Assembly (NCBI GenBank): GCA_023382595.1
Contig: JAHDWB010000004.1
Coordinates: 62,001-126,000 of the forward strand
Origin: Anaerolineales bacterium
GTDB lineage: Bacteria; Chloroflexota; Anaerolineae; Anaerolineales; Villigracilaceae
Direction of reading: 5' to 3'
DNA length: 64,000 bases
The notes beneath the pieces are model-generated. The model was not told the DNA's origin. It ran no database searches and saw only the letters and a list, made by a program, of their open reading frames with translations. Position 1 is the first letter of the stretch, and each line of letters starts with the position of its first letter. Of the stretch, positions 1-9,726 are shown piece after piece. A program made the translations under genes and the position numbers.

Positions 1-1
1 A

Positions 2-190
2 AACGCTGTCCTGATGGTACATTTGGCGTCTCTATTGGTCAGTTTGATCGCCTATCTGACGCTCTATCTCCCACCATGGGGAGCACTGCTTTTCTTTGCC
101 GCCATCATTTTGCTTGGCGCGGCATTATTGCTTTGGTTTGAGCCCAAGCCCACCCTCGAGGAACTCCCCGCCGGAGGCGATGATGCATAA
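2..190 (+). CDS. C-terminal end of a membrane protein (truncated by window edge)
   Basis: The reading frame is open from the first bases to TAA at 188-190 and encodes about 62 residues. They contain two hydrophobic stretches (around LVSLIAYLTLYL and LLFFAAIILLGAALLL) followed by a short acidic tail, so this is the last one or two membrane segments of a polytopic protein. Its stop overlaps the start region of the next gene by 8 bases, which implies translational coupling with the glycosyltransferase-like gene. The family cannot be named from this fragment. Confidence 0.7.
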   Translation, partial: NAVLMVHLASLLVSLIAYLTLYLPPWGALLFFAAIILLGAALLLWFEPKPTLEELPAGGDDA

Positions 191-2753
191 ACTTGCCGTC
201 TTCCGCTCTCCCATCTTTACTTCCTTTTTGACGCTCGGATGGCTGGTTGTTTTCTTCAGCGTCATGAGTGCGCCATCAGACCCGAAAAACGCTGTTTTTT
301 TGGGATATTCCCTGGAACGGATTGTTCTTGGAGCAGGATTCTTGCTCCTATTCCTGTCGCTTCTTGTCCTGACCTTGCACCTGCTTCGCCGACCCGAACA
401 TTCGCAACGCTTTTGGCTGGTTCTCTTCCATGAGCATAAGACGAGTAGGATAACGTTCTGGGTGGTTTTCTTCGTTTTTGTGGCTTGCTGGATTTTGCTG
501 TTCATTCCATCCTATCGTCTCACAGGGGTGGTAGCCGGATATATTTCCAGAGTGTATCCCGCATTGATCTGGCTGGCAGTTGTCGGCGCGGTCATGATGC
601 TGATTCTCATCCTTGAAAGGAAGCGGGAATCTCTTCAGTCCATTCTCTTGAAAGACAGAACGGCTCTTTGGTCCGCTTTGGTCGTTCTGGCGATCTTTTC
701 AGCAATTGGCATCCTGATGACTGTCACCGGGCTTGGTATCCGCCATTGGGAAGATTACTGGTATGGCGCGGGTGTGCCGGTGCTGGTATCGCAGGTTTTG
801 TTTGCGGCGTCCCTCGGTGCGCTGGCGTTGTGGATCGAGAATACGCGAAAGATAAAGAACGAGCGCAGGCTGGATGTGTTCATCTGCCTCGCGGTCTGGT
901 TGGTGACGGCCTGGTTATGGGCGCGTGAGCCGCTGGCTTCCAATTACTTTTTCCCGAGCGCGGGGAATAATGCGATTTACCCGTATTCCGACAGTGCAAC
1001 GTTTGACATCGGCAGTCAGTTTGCGTTGATCGGGCAGGGGCTTTTCAACGGGCAATATTTTGACCGTGTGCTGTACAGCGCTTTCTTGACCTACCTGCAT
1101 GTTTTCATTGGGCAGGATACGGAAGGGGTGATGGCTGCGCAGGCAGTGGTATTTGCGGTCTTTCCGGTTATCACTTATCTGCTGGGCAGGGAGTTGCACA
1201 GCCGTGCATTTGGCTTGTCTGTGGCGGGGTTGCTCTCCCTGCGCGGACTGAATGCGATCGTCGCCGCCCGCTGGATCGATACCGCCAGCCCTAAAATGAT
1301 GCTGACGGATTTCCCTGCCGCGATCGGTGTTTCCCTGCTGGTTTTGTTTTTTGTGAAGTGGTTGAAAGACCCGTCCAGGTTGTCGCTTGCAATGTGGGCG
1401 GGCGGCATGCTCGGCTTGACCTTGATGCTGCGGACGCATGTATTTCTGCTTGCGCCGCTGTTGATCCTGTTCATCGTCGTTCCGGTCATACGTATGAATT
1501 GGGACCATCGGATTGCAGGCTCATTGGTGCTGGTTGCAGGGATGCTGGCTGCCACCACGCCGTGGGATATCCGCAACCAAAAGAACGGCGTTCCGATGTT
1601 TTACATCTATTATTCCCGCATCCAACTGATCCTTCAGGAACGCTACGGGATACAGGATGATGCGCATGTCCCATCGTCCATAACAGCGGATGCGGTGCAA
1701 AAGATTCGTGCCAGCCTTGTTCCGCAAGACGTAAAGGAATATGCTTCACCAATCCCTCTGCAGATCGATAACTGTGATTCGCGTATCTGTTCGCTTTTCA
1801 ACCATTTTGTTCATAATTTATACACATCCGTGTTATTCTTTCCTTCCTCGTTTACCTTCGATGGAGTGTGGAATACGGTCAAGGAGGGTGAACCTTTTTG
1901 GCAGCAGAATTGGCTGGGTGAGGGCGCGTCCACAAATGGAAAGGTTTTCCTCGGCTTTAGTCTGGTACTGGTTTCGTTGGGGATTGGCGCGGCATGGCGG
2001 CGTAATAAACTGATCGGCATCCTGCCGGTTGGAATCTTTTTAGCATATGGGGCATCCAACGCGCTGGCATTTACCTCCGGCGGACGGTATATCGTCCCCG
2101 TTGATTGGATCGTTGCCTTTTATTTTATGTTGGGGATTTTCCAGTTGGGATACTGGCTTTTGCGGTGGGGGAATGTCGTCCCTGCTGTTGACTTGCCCGG
2201 GGATGACGCGACAGCCCTTCCGCCGCGCCCGTTTCAATATTCAAAAGTCTTTGCATCCTTTTTGCTGATTCTTTTTATCGGGTCGCTCGTGCCGTTGGCA
2301 GAGATGCCGTTCGAGATGCGCTATCAGACCACATCGCAGAATGATATCGTTGCCATGCTGGAAGAACACGGATGGCTTGAGCAGGCGCAGATCGCCCCCG
2401 CCGAGTTAACGGAGTTTCTATCCGATCCACAATCGCGGATACTCATGGGCAGGGTGCTCTATCCGCGCTATTTCATTGCCGGGGTTGGCGAGTCGAAGCG
2501 CATCTATCCCTATCAGCCGTTGGATTATGCGCGGCTGGCGTTTATTCTGATCGGTCCGTTTGGTAGCGGTACGGAAAATGTGGTGATCGCCGGTTTGAAT
2601 CCGAATTTCTCCTTGCACGCAAACGATGTGGTGGTGATCGGTTGCAGGGAGGATCAATTCCTTGATGCGCTGGTCGTCATTTCGCTGGAACCGGCGTATG
2701 TCTATCATCGCTTTCCTCCCTCGGAATTAGCTTGTCCTCCGCCAGCCCCCTAA
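183..2753 (+). CDS. Large polytopic membrane protein, GT-C glycosyltransferase-like
   Basis: The start at 183 is chosen because GGAGG at 173-177 lies five bases upstream; an ATG at 180 is too close to it. The product is 856 aa with many predicted transmembrane segments over roughly residues 10-700 and a soluble C-terminal tail. The layout (acidic first external loops, repeated aromatic-rich TM helices, a GGRYIVP stretch late in the membrane domain) is typical of GT-C enzymes that use polyprenyl-phosphate sugars at the outer membrane face. I see no decisive catalytic motif, so donor and acceptor are unknown. The gene heads a cluster with three other membrane proteins of similar design, suggesting cell-surface glycan or glycoprotein synthesis. 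Confidence 0.6.
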   Translation: MHKLAVFRSPIFTSFLTLGWLVVFFSVMSAPSDPKNAVFLGYSLERIVLGAGFLLLFLSLLVLTLHLLRRPEHSQRFWLVLFHEHKTSRITFWVVFFVFVACWILLFIPSYRLTGVVAGYISRVYPALIWLAVVGAVMMLILILERKRESLQSILLKDRTALWSALVVLAIFSAIGILMTVTGLGIRHWEDYWYGAGVPVLVSQVLFAASLGALALWIENTRKIKNERRLDVFICLAVWLVTAWLWAREPLASNYFFPSAGNNAIYPYSDSATFDIGSQFALIGQGLFNGQYFDRVLYSAFLTYLHVFIGQDTEGVMAAQAVVFAVFPVITYLLGRELHSRAFGLSVAGLLSLRGLNAIVAARWIDTASPKMMLTDFPAAIGVSLLVLFFVKWLKDPSRLSLAMWAGGMLGLTLMLRTHVFLLAPLLILFIVVPVIRMNWDHRIAGSLVLVAGMLAATTPWDIRNQKNGVPMFYIYYSRIQLILQERYGIQDDAHVPSSITADAVQKIRASLVPQDVKEYASPIPLQIDNCDSRICSLFNHFVHNLYTSVLFFPSSFTFDGVWNTVKEGEPFWQQNWLGEGASTNGKVFLGFSLVLVSLGIGAAWRRNKLIGILPVGIFLAYGASNALAFTSGGRYIVPVDWIVAFYFMLGIFQLGYWLLRWGNVVPAVDLPGDDATALPPRPFQYSKVFASFLLILFIGSLVPLAEMPFEMRYQTTSQNDIVAMLEEHGWLEQAQIAPAELTEFLSDPQSRILMGRVLYPRYFIAGVGESKRIYPYQPLDYARLAFILIGPFGSGTENVVIAGLNPNFSLHANDVVVIGCREDQFLDALVVISLEPAYVYHRFPPSELACPPPAP

Positions 2754-2760
2754 AAGAGAA

Positions 2761-4767
2761 TCAAGGCGCGCATTCTTTCTGAAGAAGTTGCATGCTGTCT
2801 TCAGAAATTCCTATCTTTTGGTATACCCTGCTCCAGAGCGATGCAAGTGCGGGACATAAAGCCGGCTGTCCTTTGATCGTGCGCTCGGTTAGTTTGACGG
2901 CGGTATCCGTATCGCCCGTCAATGCAAAGGCTTCGATGAAAGGCAGGTATTCAACGGGCAGGGCTGGGTTTAACTCTGCCCTCTGTGCTTCCTTATACAA
3001 TGCTGTGACCCTTTCCCAATCTCCTTGCTGGCGAGCCAATTCCGCTTTTGCGTAGTAATAACACCATCCGCGCGAAGGTTCTTTTCCAAAAATAATTTCA
3101 TCCAAAACTGGTTCGGGCGAGTCTGAGATCAATTCATTCGGGTTGGAAAGCGGAATGGCATCGGTCAGGTAAAAACTTGCGCCCGGCACGGTCTCTGCGC
3201 TGCCGTAGACCGGGTCGAGCACGCGCAGACAGCCGTCTGCCTCTTTGTAGATCACCACACTGTTGGATGTCGAGCCGTTGAAATTCACCGTCCGATACTC
3301 GACTTGTATCGGTTGAGCGGCGCGGATCTGCGCGGGTGTGAATCTTGTTTTCAGATAAAGCAGCATATATGGAAGGTCGCGGCTGTCCAGGTCGGGGGCG
3401 TACATCCAATTCAGGGATGCGGTCAACTGATGGTCTGAAGCGTATTTCAGCGGTAACTCATATGTCAGTAGTGCGGTATTTTCTTTCAAAGCAGGCATCC
3501 GCCATGCAAGTTGATGGAAGAAGTACTGCTGGTTTGCCCAGTCACGCCGGAAGGTATTCGCGACCGTAAATTGATATGCCGCAGACATGCCGATCAGAAT
3601 GCTCAGGATGACGACCTTGCGCCTCCCTTCTCTTAACATCAGGCTTGCCAGCCCCACGACGAATAAACTCGCCCCAAGCATGATCGAGATAAAGAAGCGG
3701 TCGTAATCGAATTCCATTTTCAATGGCAAGCCCGCCGCCCAGGAGGGAAGCCTGCCCGCGAAGATGCCGACCAGACCGATCCCCATTGCCCACCAGCCCC
3801 ATGAATTGGATGACTGCTCAGCGTTCGGTTGCGCCTGCATGACAATGTAAACGGCAATCGCAGTGACGACCAAAATCACGAACGCAAGTGCCTGTGTGGC
3901 AGACCCATCAATGGTGGAGAAAATGTGGAATGTTCCCAGCCAGGAAGTAAACCCGGAAAGTGAGAGCGTTGTGATGAACTCGTTGACGAGTGCCAGCGGT
4001 GACAGGGTGGAACTGGACAGCACGCTGACGTTGTACGAATCATAAGCAGTGGATTGATGATACGAATACGTCCAGACAGCGTTCAGAATCCACACAATAA
4101 AGTAGGGAAGCCATTGTTTCCCGGCTTTTTGCAATAGTTCTTTTCGATCTTTGATCGTTTCTGCGAAGATCGCCAACAGGAAGAAGAAGCGCAGGATCTC
4201 CAAGCCAAAAAAATATTCCGTGGAAAATAGTCCCAACGCCTGTAATAACAGGGCAAGCGTGATTATAGGTTTGGAGTCGCGTCCATTGCGGAGAAGCCAG
4301 ATGCTCAGAATGAACGAGGATAGTAAAAAGAGCAGCGGAATGATTTCTTGGTTGACGTGGGTGAACGCCACCCATTGCTGTCCATAGGCGGGATAGACCG
4401 TGAAGAACAACACAGCCCAGAGCGCGTCCTGTTTTCGGGTGGGGAAAACCATCCGAAGCAGGTGCCAGACTCCAAGTCCGAGCAGGAAGCGGGTTGCCAG
4501 TCCGATGATCTGCCATGTGAGCGGATGTCCGCCAAAGATGGAGGTGGTGACGGTGAATATCGGTCCGAGCAGTGGGCGGAAGGGGCGGAAGGCTTCAATG
4601 AATTCAACGGGACCGAAAAAATGCAGGAACCAGGCGAAGGGCAGGTCGTCCCAGTAAAACCCCATCCATGGAACGAGCAAGCCGTACGCCGGCAGGATCA
4701 GCAGGAGGATCAGGCTGGGGATGGTGATCTTTTGGTTTTGAAGAATTTTTTTGAGGGTTTCTTTCAC
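2761..4767 (-). CDS. Polytopic membrane protein with C-terminal TPR-like tail
   Basis: GTG start (complement of 4765-4767) preceded by AAGGA seven bases away. The 668-aa product has about ten hydrophobic helices in residues 15-400. An acidic WDD motif (WDDLPFAWFLHF) lies in the first external loop, as in many GT-C glycosyltransferases where loop-1 Asp/Glu residues are catalytic. The C-terminal 250 residues are soluble and end in helical pairs resembling tetratricopeptide repeats (around AKAELARQQGDWERVTALYK). It converges with the upstream gene, with only 7 bases between stops, and diverges from the next glycosyltransferase-like gene. A membrane glycosyltransferase is an inference; a scaffold of unknown role is the alternative. 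Confidence 0.6.
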   Translation of the reverse strand: MKETLKKILQNQKITIPSLILLLILPAYGLLVPWMGFYWDDLPFAWFLHFFGPVEFIEAFRPFRPLLGPIFTVTTSIFGGHPLTWQIIGLATRFLLGLGVWHLLRMVFPTRKQDALWAVLFFTVYPAYGQQWVAFTHVNQEIIPLLFLLSSFILSIWLLRNGRDSKPIITLALLLQALGLFSTEYFFGLEILRFFFLLAIFAETIKDRKELLQKAGKQWLPYFIVWILNAVWTYSYHQSTAYDSYNVSVLSSSTLSPLALVNEFITTLSLSGFTSWLGTFHIFSTIDGSATQALAFVILVVTAIAVYIVMQAQPNAEQSSNSWGWWAMGIGLVGIFAGRLPSWAAGLPLKMEFDYDRFFISIMLGASLFVVGLASLMLREGRRKVVILSILIGMSAAYQFTVANTFRRDWANQQYFFHQLAWRMPALKENTALLTYELPLKYASDHQLTASLNWMYAPDLDSRDLPYMLLYLKTRFTPAQIRAAQPIQVEYRTVNFNGSTSNSVVIYKEADGCLRVLDPVYGSAETVPGASFYLTDAIPLSNPNELISDSPEPVLDEIIFGKEPSRGWCYYYAKAELARQQGDWERVTALYKEAQRAELNPALPVEYLPFIEAFALTGDTDTAVKLTERTIKGQPALCPALASLWSRVYQKIGISEDSMQLLQKECAP

Positions 4768-4823
4768 GATTTCATCCTTGATGATGCGATTTTACCACCC
4801 AAGGCTTGCCCAAGTGCCTGCGG

Positions 4824-4829
4824 TATAAT
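4824..4829 (+). promoter_or_regulatory. -10 box TATAAT, probably driving a leaderless mRNA
   Basis: A consensus TATAAT ends 7 bases before the ATG at 4837, so the expected transcription start is at or next to the start codon. No Shine-Dalgarno sequence is present between them. A clear -35 element is not visible. Confidence 0.5.
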
Positions 4830-4836
4830 CTCGTGC

Positions 4837-6552
4837 ATGGTCCGTAAAAAGTTCGCTGACATTGCCATTTATTTCGTACTGCTGCTCGTTTTGCTTGCAC
4901 CGCGTCTTCCACAACTTGGGTCGTTCGTCACGTTGGATGAACCGTCGTGGCTGAGTCAAGGCGCGAATTTTTATTATGCGCTTGGGCAGAGGGAATTCGA
5001 CCAGACCGTGTACGAATATCAGCCCGCTGTCACCACCATGTGGATCATCTCCTTTGGGATGCTGGCGTACTTTCCGGAATTTCGCGGATTTGGTCAGGGG
5101 TATCTCGATTATGAAAAAGGGCGGCTCGACCCGTTCATGTATGGTCATGGATACGATCCGCTAAAACTGTTGGAGATCTCGCGGCTGATCCAGGTTCTCG
5201 TCGTAGTCTTTTTATTCCTTGTGTTATACGCCCTGCTTAAGCGTCTTATCCCCAAACTCGTTGCCGCCTTTGTCGTATTCTTCGCTTCGTTCGATCCTTT
5301 TTCACTGGGTCACTCGCGCATGCTCGATCACGAAGCGATGGTTTCGCTGTTCGTCGTTGTTTCCCTTTTATCTCTTGCGATCTATCTTTCCAAAGACCGC
5401 CGATTGTTTTTTCTCCTGCTCTCAGGCGTTTCGGCGGGCTTCGCGCAGTTGACGAAATCCTCCGCTATCGCCATGCTGGCGGCGGTCGGCGTTTTGCTGT
5501 TGATACAGATCTATCAGGAACGGCGTGACGGGATCCTGAAGGCGGTTTGGGGGAGTACAAAAACTTTCCTGATCTGGCTTGCGGCGCTGGTCGTAACCTA
5601 TTTTGTCTTTTGGCCCGGCATGTGGGTTGCGCCCGGCAAAATGCTTTACGAAGTGTATGGCAATGCCTTCAGTTACGCCTTTCAAGGCGCGCGCCTGAAG
5701 ATCACCGAAGAGTTGGATGTCGCCGCTTTCAGTCTCGACACCAATTTGATCGGATTATGGGAAGTGACCCGTGTATTGCTCTATCGGATCACACCCTTGA
5801 CCTGGCTCGGTGTCTTGTTCGGATTCGCCATCCCGTTCACTCGCGACCGGGAACTGGTCCGTCCTTATCGGCAGTTGTTCACGCTGTTGCTTGTCACTGC
5901 GATTGCCTTCATTCTCATGATCGGCATCGCACAGGGACGCAATTCTCCGCATTACATCCTTTCCAGCTATCTGGCTTTGAACTTGCTGGCAGGTTTGGGT
6001 TGGTTCGTATTCATTCAATGGTTTGGGAGCCGCTTCTCGTGGATACACTGGCAGTATGGCGCGCTTTCCTTTATTTTGATCGTTCAGGTATGGAGCGCGC
6101 TCTCCTTCTTCCCTTATTATTACACCTACCGCAATCCAATCCTGTATTCCCTCGGCTGGCACAGGGATTTTCCGCAATTCCCGTACGGCGAAGGTTTGGA
6201 ATATGCCGCGCAATATCTGTCCGAAATGCCGGATGCAGAGAACGAAACCGCCTTCTCCTACTATCCGCGCGGATGTTTCTCCTATTTTTACTCTGGAACC
6301 ACCACCGCCTTTCGCCCTTATTATGTGGACGGGAATCACGCGGAAGATCTGCTGTTTCACATCGAGAACGCGGATTATATGATTGTCTATTACGCCAATC
6401 AAGGACAACTCCCGCATTACCAAACCTACCTGAAGATCCTTTCCAATGTCGAGCCCATCCATGTTGTTTGGATGGACGGCTACGAGTATGTGCGGATTTA
6501 CGATGTAGATTCCCTCACGCCCGAGATTCTTGAAGCGCTTGCTGATCTATGA
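4837..6552 (+). CDS. GT-C (PMT/ArnT-like) membrane glycosyltransferase, first tandem copy
   Basis: 571 aa. The start at 4837 follows a TATAAT box and gives a normal N-terminal membrane anchor; longer in-frame extensions run antisense through the neighbouring gene. After TM1 comes an external loop with the acidic motif VTLDEPSWLSQG, matching the loop-1 Asp-Glu of PMT_2/ArnT-type transferases that move a sugar from a polyprenyl phosphate. Roughly eleven TM helices follow, including FWPGMWVAPGKML and AQGRNSPHYIL blocks that are nearly identical in the next gene. The stop overlaps the start of that paralogue (ATGA), so the two are co-translated. The specific sugar and acceptor are unknown. Confidence 0.7.
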   Translation: MVRKKFADIAIYFVLLLVLLAPRLPQLGSFVTLDEPSWLSQGANFYYALGQREFDQTVYEYQPAVTTMWIISFGMLAYFPEFRGFGQGYLDYEKGRLDPFMYGHGYDPLKLLEISRLIQVLVVVFLFLVLYALLKRLIPKLVAAFVVFFASFDPFSLGHSRMLDHEAMVSLFVVVSLLSLAIYLSKDRRLFFLLLSGVSAGFAQLTKSSAIAMLAAVGVLLLIQIYQERRDGILKAVWGSTKTFLIWLAALVVTYFVFWPGMWVAPGKMLYEVYGNAFSYAFQGARLKITEELDVAAFSLDTNLIGLWEVTRVLLYRITPLTWLGVLFGFAIPFTRDRELVRPYRQLFTLLLVTAIAFILMIGIAQGRNSPHYILSSYLALNLLAGLGWFVFIQWFGSRFSWIHWQYGALSFILIVQVWSALSFFPYYYTYRNPILYSLGWHRDFPQFPYGEGLEYAAQYLSEMPDAENETAFSYYPRGCFSYFYSGTTTAFRPYYVDGNHAEDLLFHIENADYMIVYYANQGQLPHYQTYLKILSNVEPIHVVWMDGYEYVRIYDVDSLTPEILEALADL

Positions 6553-8267
6553 AAAATCTCCTGAATAAAAATGTATGGAGCCGGCTGGTGTTCTTTGTGC
6601 TCCTGCTCGCATTGATCGTTCCCTCGCATATGATCGCCATTGACCGTGTCGTCACGGTGGATGAGCCATGGTGGGTCATCTCCGGCTCGAATTTTTACTA
6701 CGCGCTTGGACAGCGCGATTTTGAGAACACCATCTACGATTATCACCCAGCCGTCACCACTACTTGGATGGTCACTGCCGGGATGTTCTCCTATTTCCCC
6801 GAGTATCGCGGATATGGGCAGGGCTATTTCGATGTCCGCAAGCCGCATTTCGAAGAGTTCATGCGCGAGCACGGCAAAGAGGCGCTGGATCTGCTCCGTA
6901 ACAGCCGCCTGATCCAATCCGCGCTTGTGATTGCATTGGCGCTTCTAGTCTTTTTCCTCCTGCAGTTGCTGGCGGGACAGCACTCGGCATTCCTCTCGGT
7001 TGCGCTGGCGATGACCGCGCCATTTTTTCTTGGTCATTCGCGCCTGCTCAACCACGAAGGCATGTTGTCCATGTTCGTGCTGGTGTCTTTTCTGGGGATG
7101 CAGGCGTACCTCAACAAAGACCGCAAACTGATTTATCTTCTCATTTCCGGCGCATCGTTCGGGCTGGCGCAATTGACAAAATCCTCGTCCATTGTGTTGG
7201 TTGGGGTGGTGGGGGGAATACTTTTGGTCGGCTTATTCCGAAAAAATGAACAAACTTTAAAAGCAAAATTATGGGATGCAGTCAAGACCGTCGCCATCTG
7301 GCTGGCGAGCGCGGCGCTGGTGTATTTCATTCTATGGCCCGGTATGTGGGTTGCGCCGGGGAAGATGCTGTTTGGCGTGTACGGCAATGCCTTCAGTTAC
7401 GCTTTTCAAGGCGCGCGCCTGGATGTGACCGAGGAATTGCAGCCGTCCAATTTCAGCCTCGCAAACGGATTGGACGTCATCGGGTTGTATCTTCGGAACT
7501 GGATATCTTCCACTACGCCTCTGACGTGGTTTGGGCTGGTCTTTGCCCTGCTGGCACTTTTCTCCCGGGACGGTGAAAAGACACCCGCGCCCGTCAAATC
7601 CACGCTTGTGTATCTGGCAATGCTGGGCGGATTGTTCATCCTGATGTTCAGCATCGCGCAGGGACGAAATTCCCCGCATTACATTCTCAGTAGTTACGTC
7701 AGTTTCGATGTGATGGCAGGCATCGGTTGGGGATATGCTTGGCTTCAGATGCAAAGCCGCTGGGCAGGCTTGAAACGCATGTATGCGGGGATTGCCGTCG
7801 GCGTTCTTCTTGTCATCGGGCAGATTGGTTTCGGATTGCCCTATGCGCCGTATTATTTCACCTATCGGAATCCGTTTGCAAGCCAAGCCGCCACCTTCAG
7901 ATATGGCGAGGGGCTGGCAGAAGCGGCGGATTATCTGGCGCAGAAGCCGAATGCGGAAGATCTGCGCGTCTATGCTCATAATGGCATGGGGACGTTCTCC
8001 TTCTTTTTTCCCGGCGAGACTCTGGTGCTAAAACGGGCATATTTAGTGGAAGGCGATTTCACCACGATCCGCAATGAGATGCGCATCTCGGATTATCTCG
8101 TGATGTATACAGTTGTACGGGAAAGCCAGCCTGAAACGGAAAAGCTATTAAGCATCTTGCAGGATATTGTTCCCGAAAGAACGCTTTTTATCGATGGCAT
8201 CGAATATATATCCATTTATAAGATCGTGGATATTCCCGAGTCTGTGTACGATGCGTTGGGTCAATGA
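6549..8267 (+). CDS. GT-C (PMT/ArnT-like) membrane glycosyltransferase, second tandem copy
   Basis: 572 aa and clearly homologous along its full length to the preceding gene. Shared blocks include VTVDEPWWVISGSNFYYALG in the first loop, FFLGHSRLLNHEGM, AQLTKSSSI, FILWPGMWVAPGKM, and RNSPHYILSSY. The catalytic-type loop-1 Asp-Glu is kept, so both copies are probably active. The ATG overlaps the upstream stop by four bases, giving strict translational coupling. Tandem duplication followed by divergence suggests the two enzymes add sugars at successive or related positions of one surface glycan, but this is inference. Confidence 0.7.
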   Translation: MKNLLNKNVWSRLVFFVLLLALIVPSHMIAIDRVVTVDEPWWVISGSNFYYALGQRDFENTIYDYHPAVTTTWMVTAGMFSYFPEYRGYGQGYFDVRKPHFEEFMREHGKEALDLLRNSRLIQSALVIALALLVFFLLQLLAGQHSAFLSVALAMTAPFFLGHSRLLNHEGMLSMFVLVSFLGMQAYLNKDRKLIYLLISGASFGLAQLTKSSSIVLVGVVGGILLVGLFRKNEQTLKAKLWDAVKTVAIWLASAALVYFILWPGMWVAPGKMLFGVYGNAFSYAFQGARLDVTEELQPSNFSLANGLDVIGLYLRNWISSTTPLTWFGLVFALLALFSRDGEKTPAPVKSTLVYLAMLGGLFILMFSIAQGRNSPHYILSSYVSFDVMAGIGWGYAWLQMQSRWAGLKRMYAGIAVGVLLVIGQIGFGLPYAPYYFTYRNPFASQAATFRYGEGLAEAADYLAQKPNAEDLRVYAHNGMGTFSFFFPGETLVLKRAYLVEGDFTTIRNEMRISDYLVMYTVVRESQPETEKLLSILQDIVPERTLFIDGIEYISIYKIVDIPESVYDALGQ

Positions 8268-8451
8268 TGTGGAAAATAAACGGGGAGGAAAACATTGAGA
8301 ACAACAGGATCAAGTTGAAGTCAGAGTGATGCGTCTCTGTCCATCATTCGATAGTACTTTTGTATTGGAGTGACTGGGAATTTTGGGTGATAACTTTTTT
8401 AATAAGGCGGGGTAATATCAGGCGATATTTAACGTTGGAAAGGATAATCCC

Positions 8452-9558
8452 ATGAACGCAAAAAATAAGATATATAGTTTGTTCGCACTTCTTTTTATTG
8501 TTGCTTTGGCTTGCAACGCCCCTGCTGGCGGCGCTGAGCCGACCTCCCCTCCGGACGTGATTGAGCCTTCACCGATCCCGCAACAGACGGTGGAACCGAC
8601 CCAGGAAATGGCATCATCTGAGGCTCAGCCGGTTGTGTCCCATTTGCAGACCCCGTTTCCCGATGTCAGCGGCGGCAGGCTTGTCCATGATACTGATTCG
8701 TCCGGTACCGCTCCTGAGAAGCGCGCGCCTGTTGGTGATTCCTATGATATTAATCGCCTTGAGCGTCCTTTCCTGCAGGATATGACCTATGTTCCCGATC
8801 TGGATATCAAATACTTTACCCTGGCTCAGGATGATGATTGGTATTACGTTTCGATCAAGACGGTCGGGACGGATCCCAATAATCCGCTCGGGATTCACTT
8901 TGGTATGGAATTTGACATGAACAAGGATGGCTTTGGCGACTTCATTGTATTGGCGAAGCCGCCTTATTCCAGTGAATGGACGGCATCTAATGTACAGATC
9001 TTTGCCGACCAGAACAAGGACACAAGTGGCGTCTCGGCGACCAAATCGGACGCGCCGATTTCCAGTGATGGATATGAGATCCTCATCGTAGACAGCGCGC
9101 AGGGAATTGGCGATGACCCCGATGTTGCCTGGATTCGCATGGTAAATGATGATAAGGTCACGATCCAATTCGCGTTCAAGAAATCCTGGTCGGGTAATGT
9201 GTTCATGGTAGGCGTGCTGGCGGATGCGGGGTTGAAGAATATCTCCCAGTTGGATTATGTCGACCGCTTCACCGAAAGGGAGGCTGGTTCACCCATCCGA
9301 AGCAAGCAGTTTTATCCGCTGCAGGCGCTTCATTCGGTGGACAATACCTGCCGTGAGGCAGTTGGGTTCGCGTCAACGGGTTTTGAGCCGATGGTCTGTC
9401 CGCCGATTGTTCAGCCGACGGCTGCGCCTGGTCAGGCTGGCGACACGCCATCCTCCACTGGTTGTATGATCACTCCGGCAGACTGCGATGCCAATGCCCC
9501 ATATTTCTGGCCCTATCCGCATTGCGCTTGTTCATCGATCCCATACGACGGTAACTAA
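8452..9558 (+). CDS. Secreted lipoprotein of unknown function
   Basis: 368 aa. The N-terminus has a lysine-containing n-region, a hydrophobic core and a lipobox (VALAC) with Cys at about residue 21, so the protein should be lipid-anchored outside the cytoplasmic membrane. A Pro/Thr/Glu-rich linker follows to about residue 65, then a beta-rich domain with an Asp-rich loop (DMNKDGFGDF) that looks like a calcium-binding loop. The last 25 residues contain a cluster of five cysteines (around PADCDANAPYFW and PHCACSS), possibly disulfide-bonded. AGGA at about 10 bases supports the ATG. A strong terminator follows. I do not recognise the family. Confidence 0.65.
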   Translation: MNAKNKIYSLFALLFIVALACNAPAGGAEPTSPPDVIEPSPIPQQTVEPTQEMASSEAQPVVSHLQTPFPDVSGGRLVHDTDSSGTAPEKRAPVGDSYDINRLERPFLQDMTYVPDLDIKYFTLAQDDDWYYVSIKTVGTDPNNPLGIHFGMEFDMNKDGFGDFIVLAKPPYSSEWTASNVQIFADQNKDTSGVSATKSDAPISSDGYEILIVDSAQGIGDDPDVAWIRMVNDDKVTIQFAFKKSWSGNVFMVGVLADAGLKNISQLDYVDRFTEREAGSPIRSKQFYPLQALHSVDNTCREAVGFASTGFEPMVCPPIVQPTAAPGQAGDTPSSTGCMITPADCDANAPYFWPYPHCACSSIPYDGN

Positions 9559-9603
9559 TTCACACGATGACAGCCGTAGTATTTCGTTGACAAATTGATT
9601 TGC

Positions 9604-9640
9604 AAACCTTCCCTGAAAATCATCTTCAGGGAAGGTTTTT
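9604..9640 (+). terminator. Rho-independent terminator
   Basis: A perfect 14-bp stem (9604-9617 with 9625-9638), a 7-base loop and a T run end the lipoprotein transcript. Confidence 0.85.
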
Positions 9641-9726
9641 CTATACAGGCAGGTTTCACGGTCTTTCGTCTTTGTCATGAAAGTAGCATACTCTATGGGC
9701 GGGGTTGTAGAGTAAAATTCCTGATC

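Noticed and set aside
4348-4836. N-terminal extension of the first tandem glycosyltransferase
   Set aside because: It runs antisense through the neighbouring minus-strand gene and lacks a membrane signal; the ATG at 4837 follows a TATAAT box.
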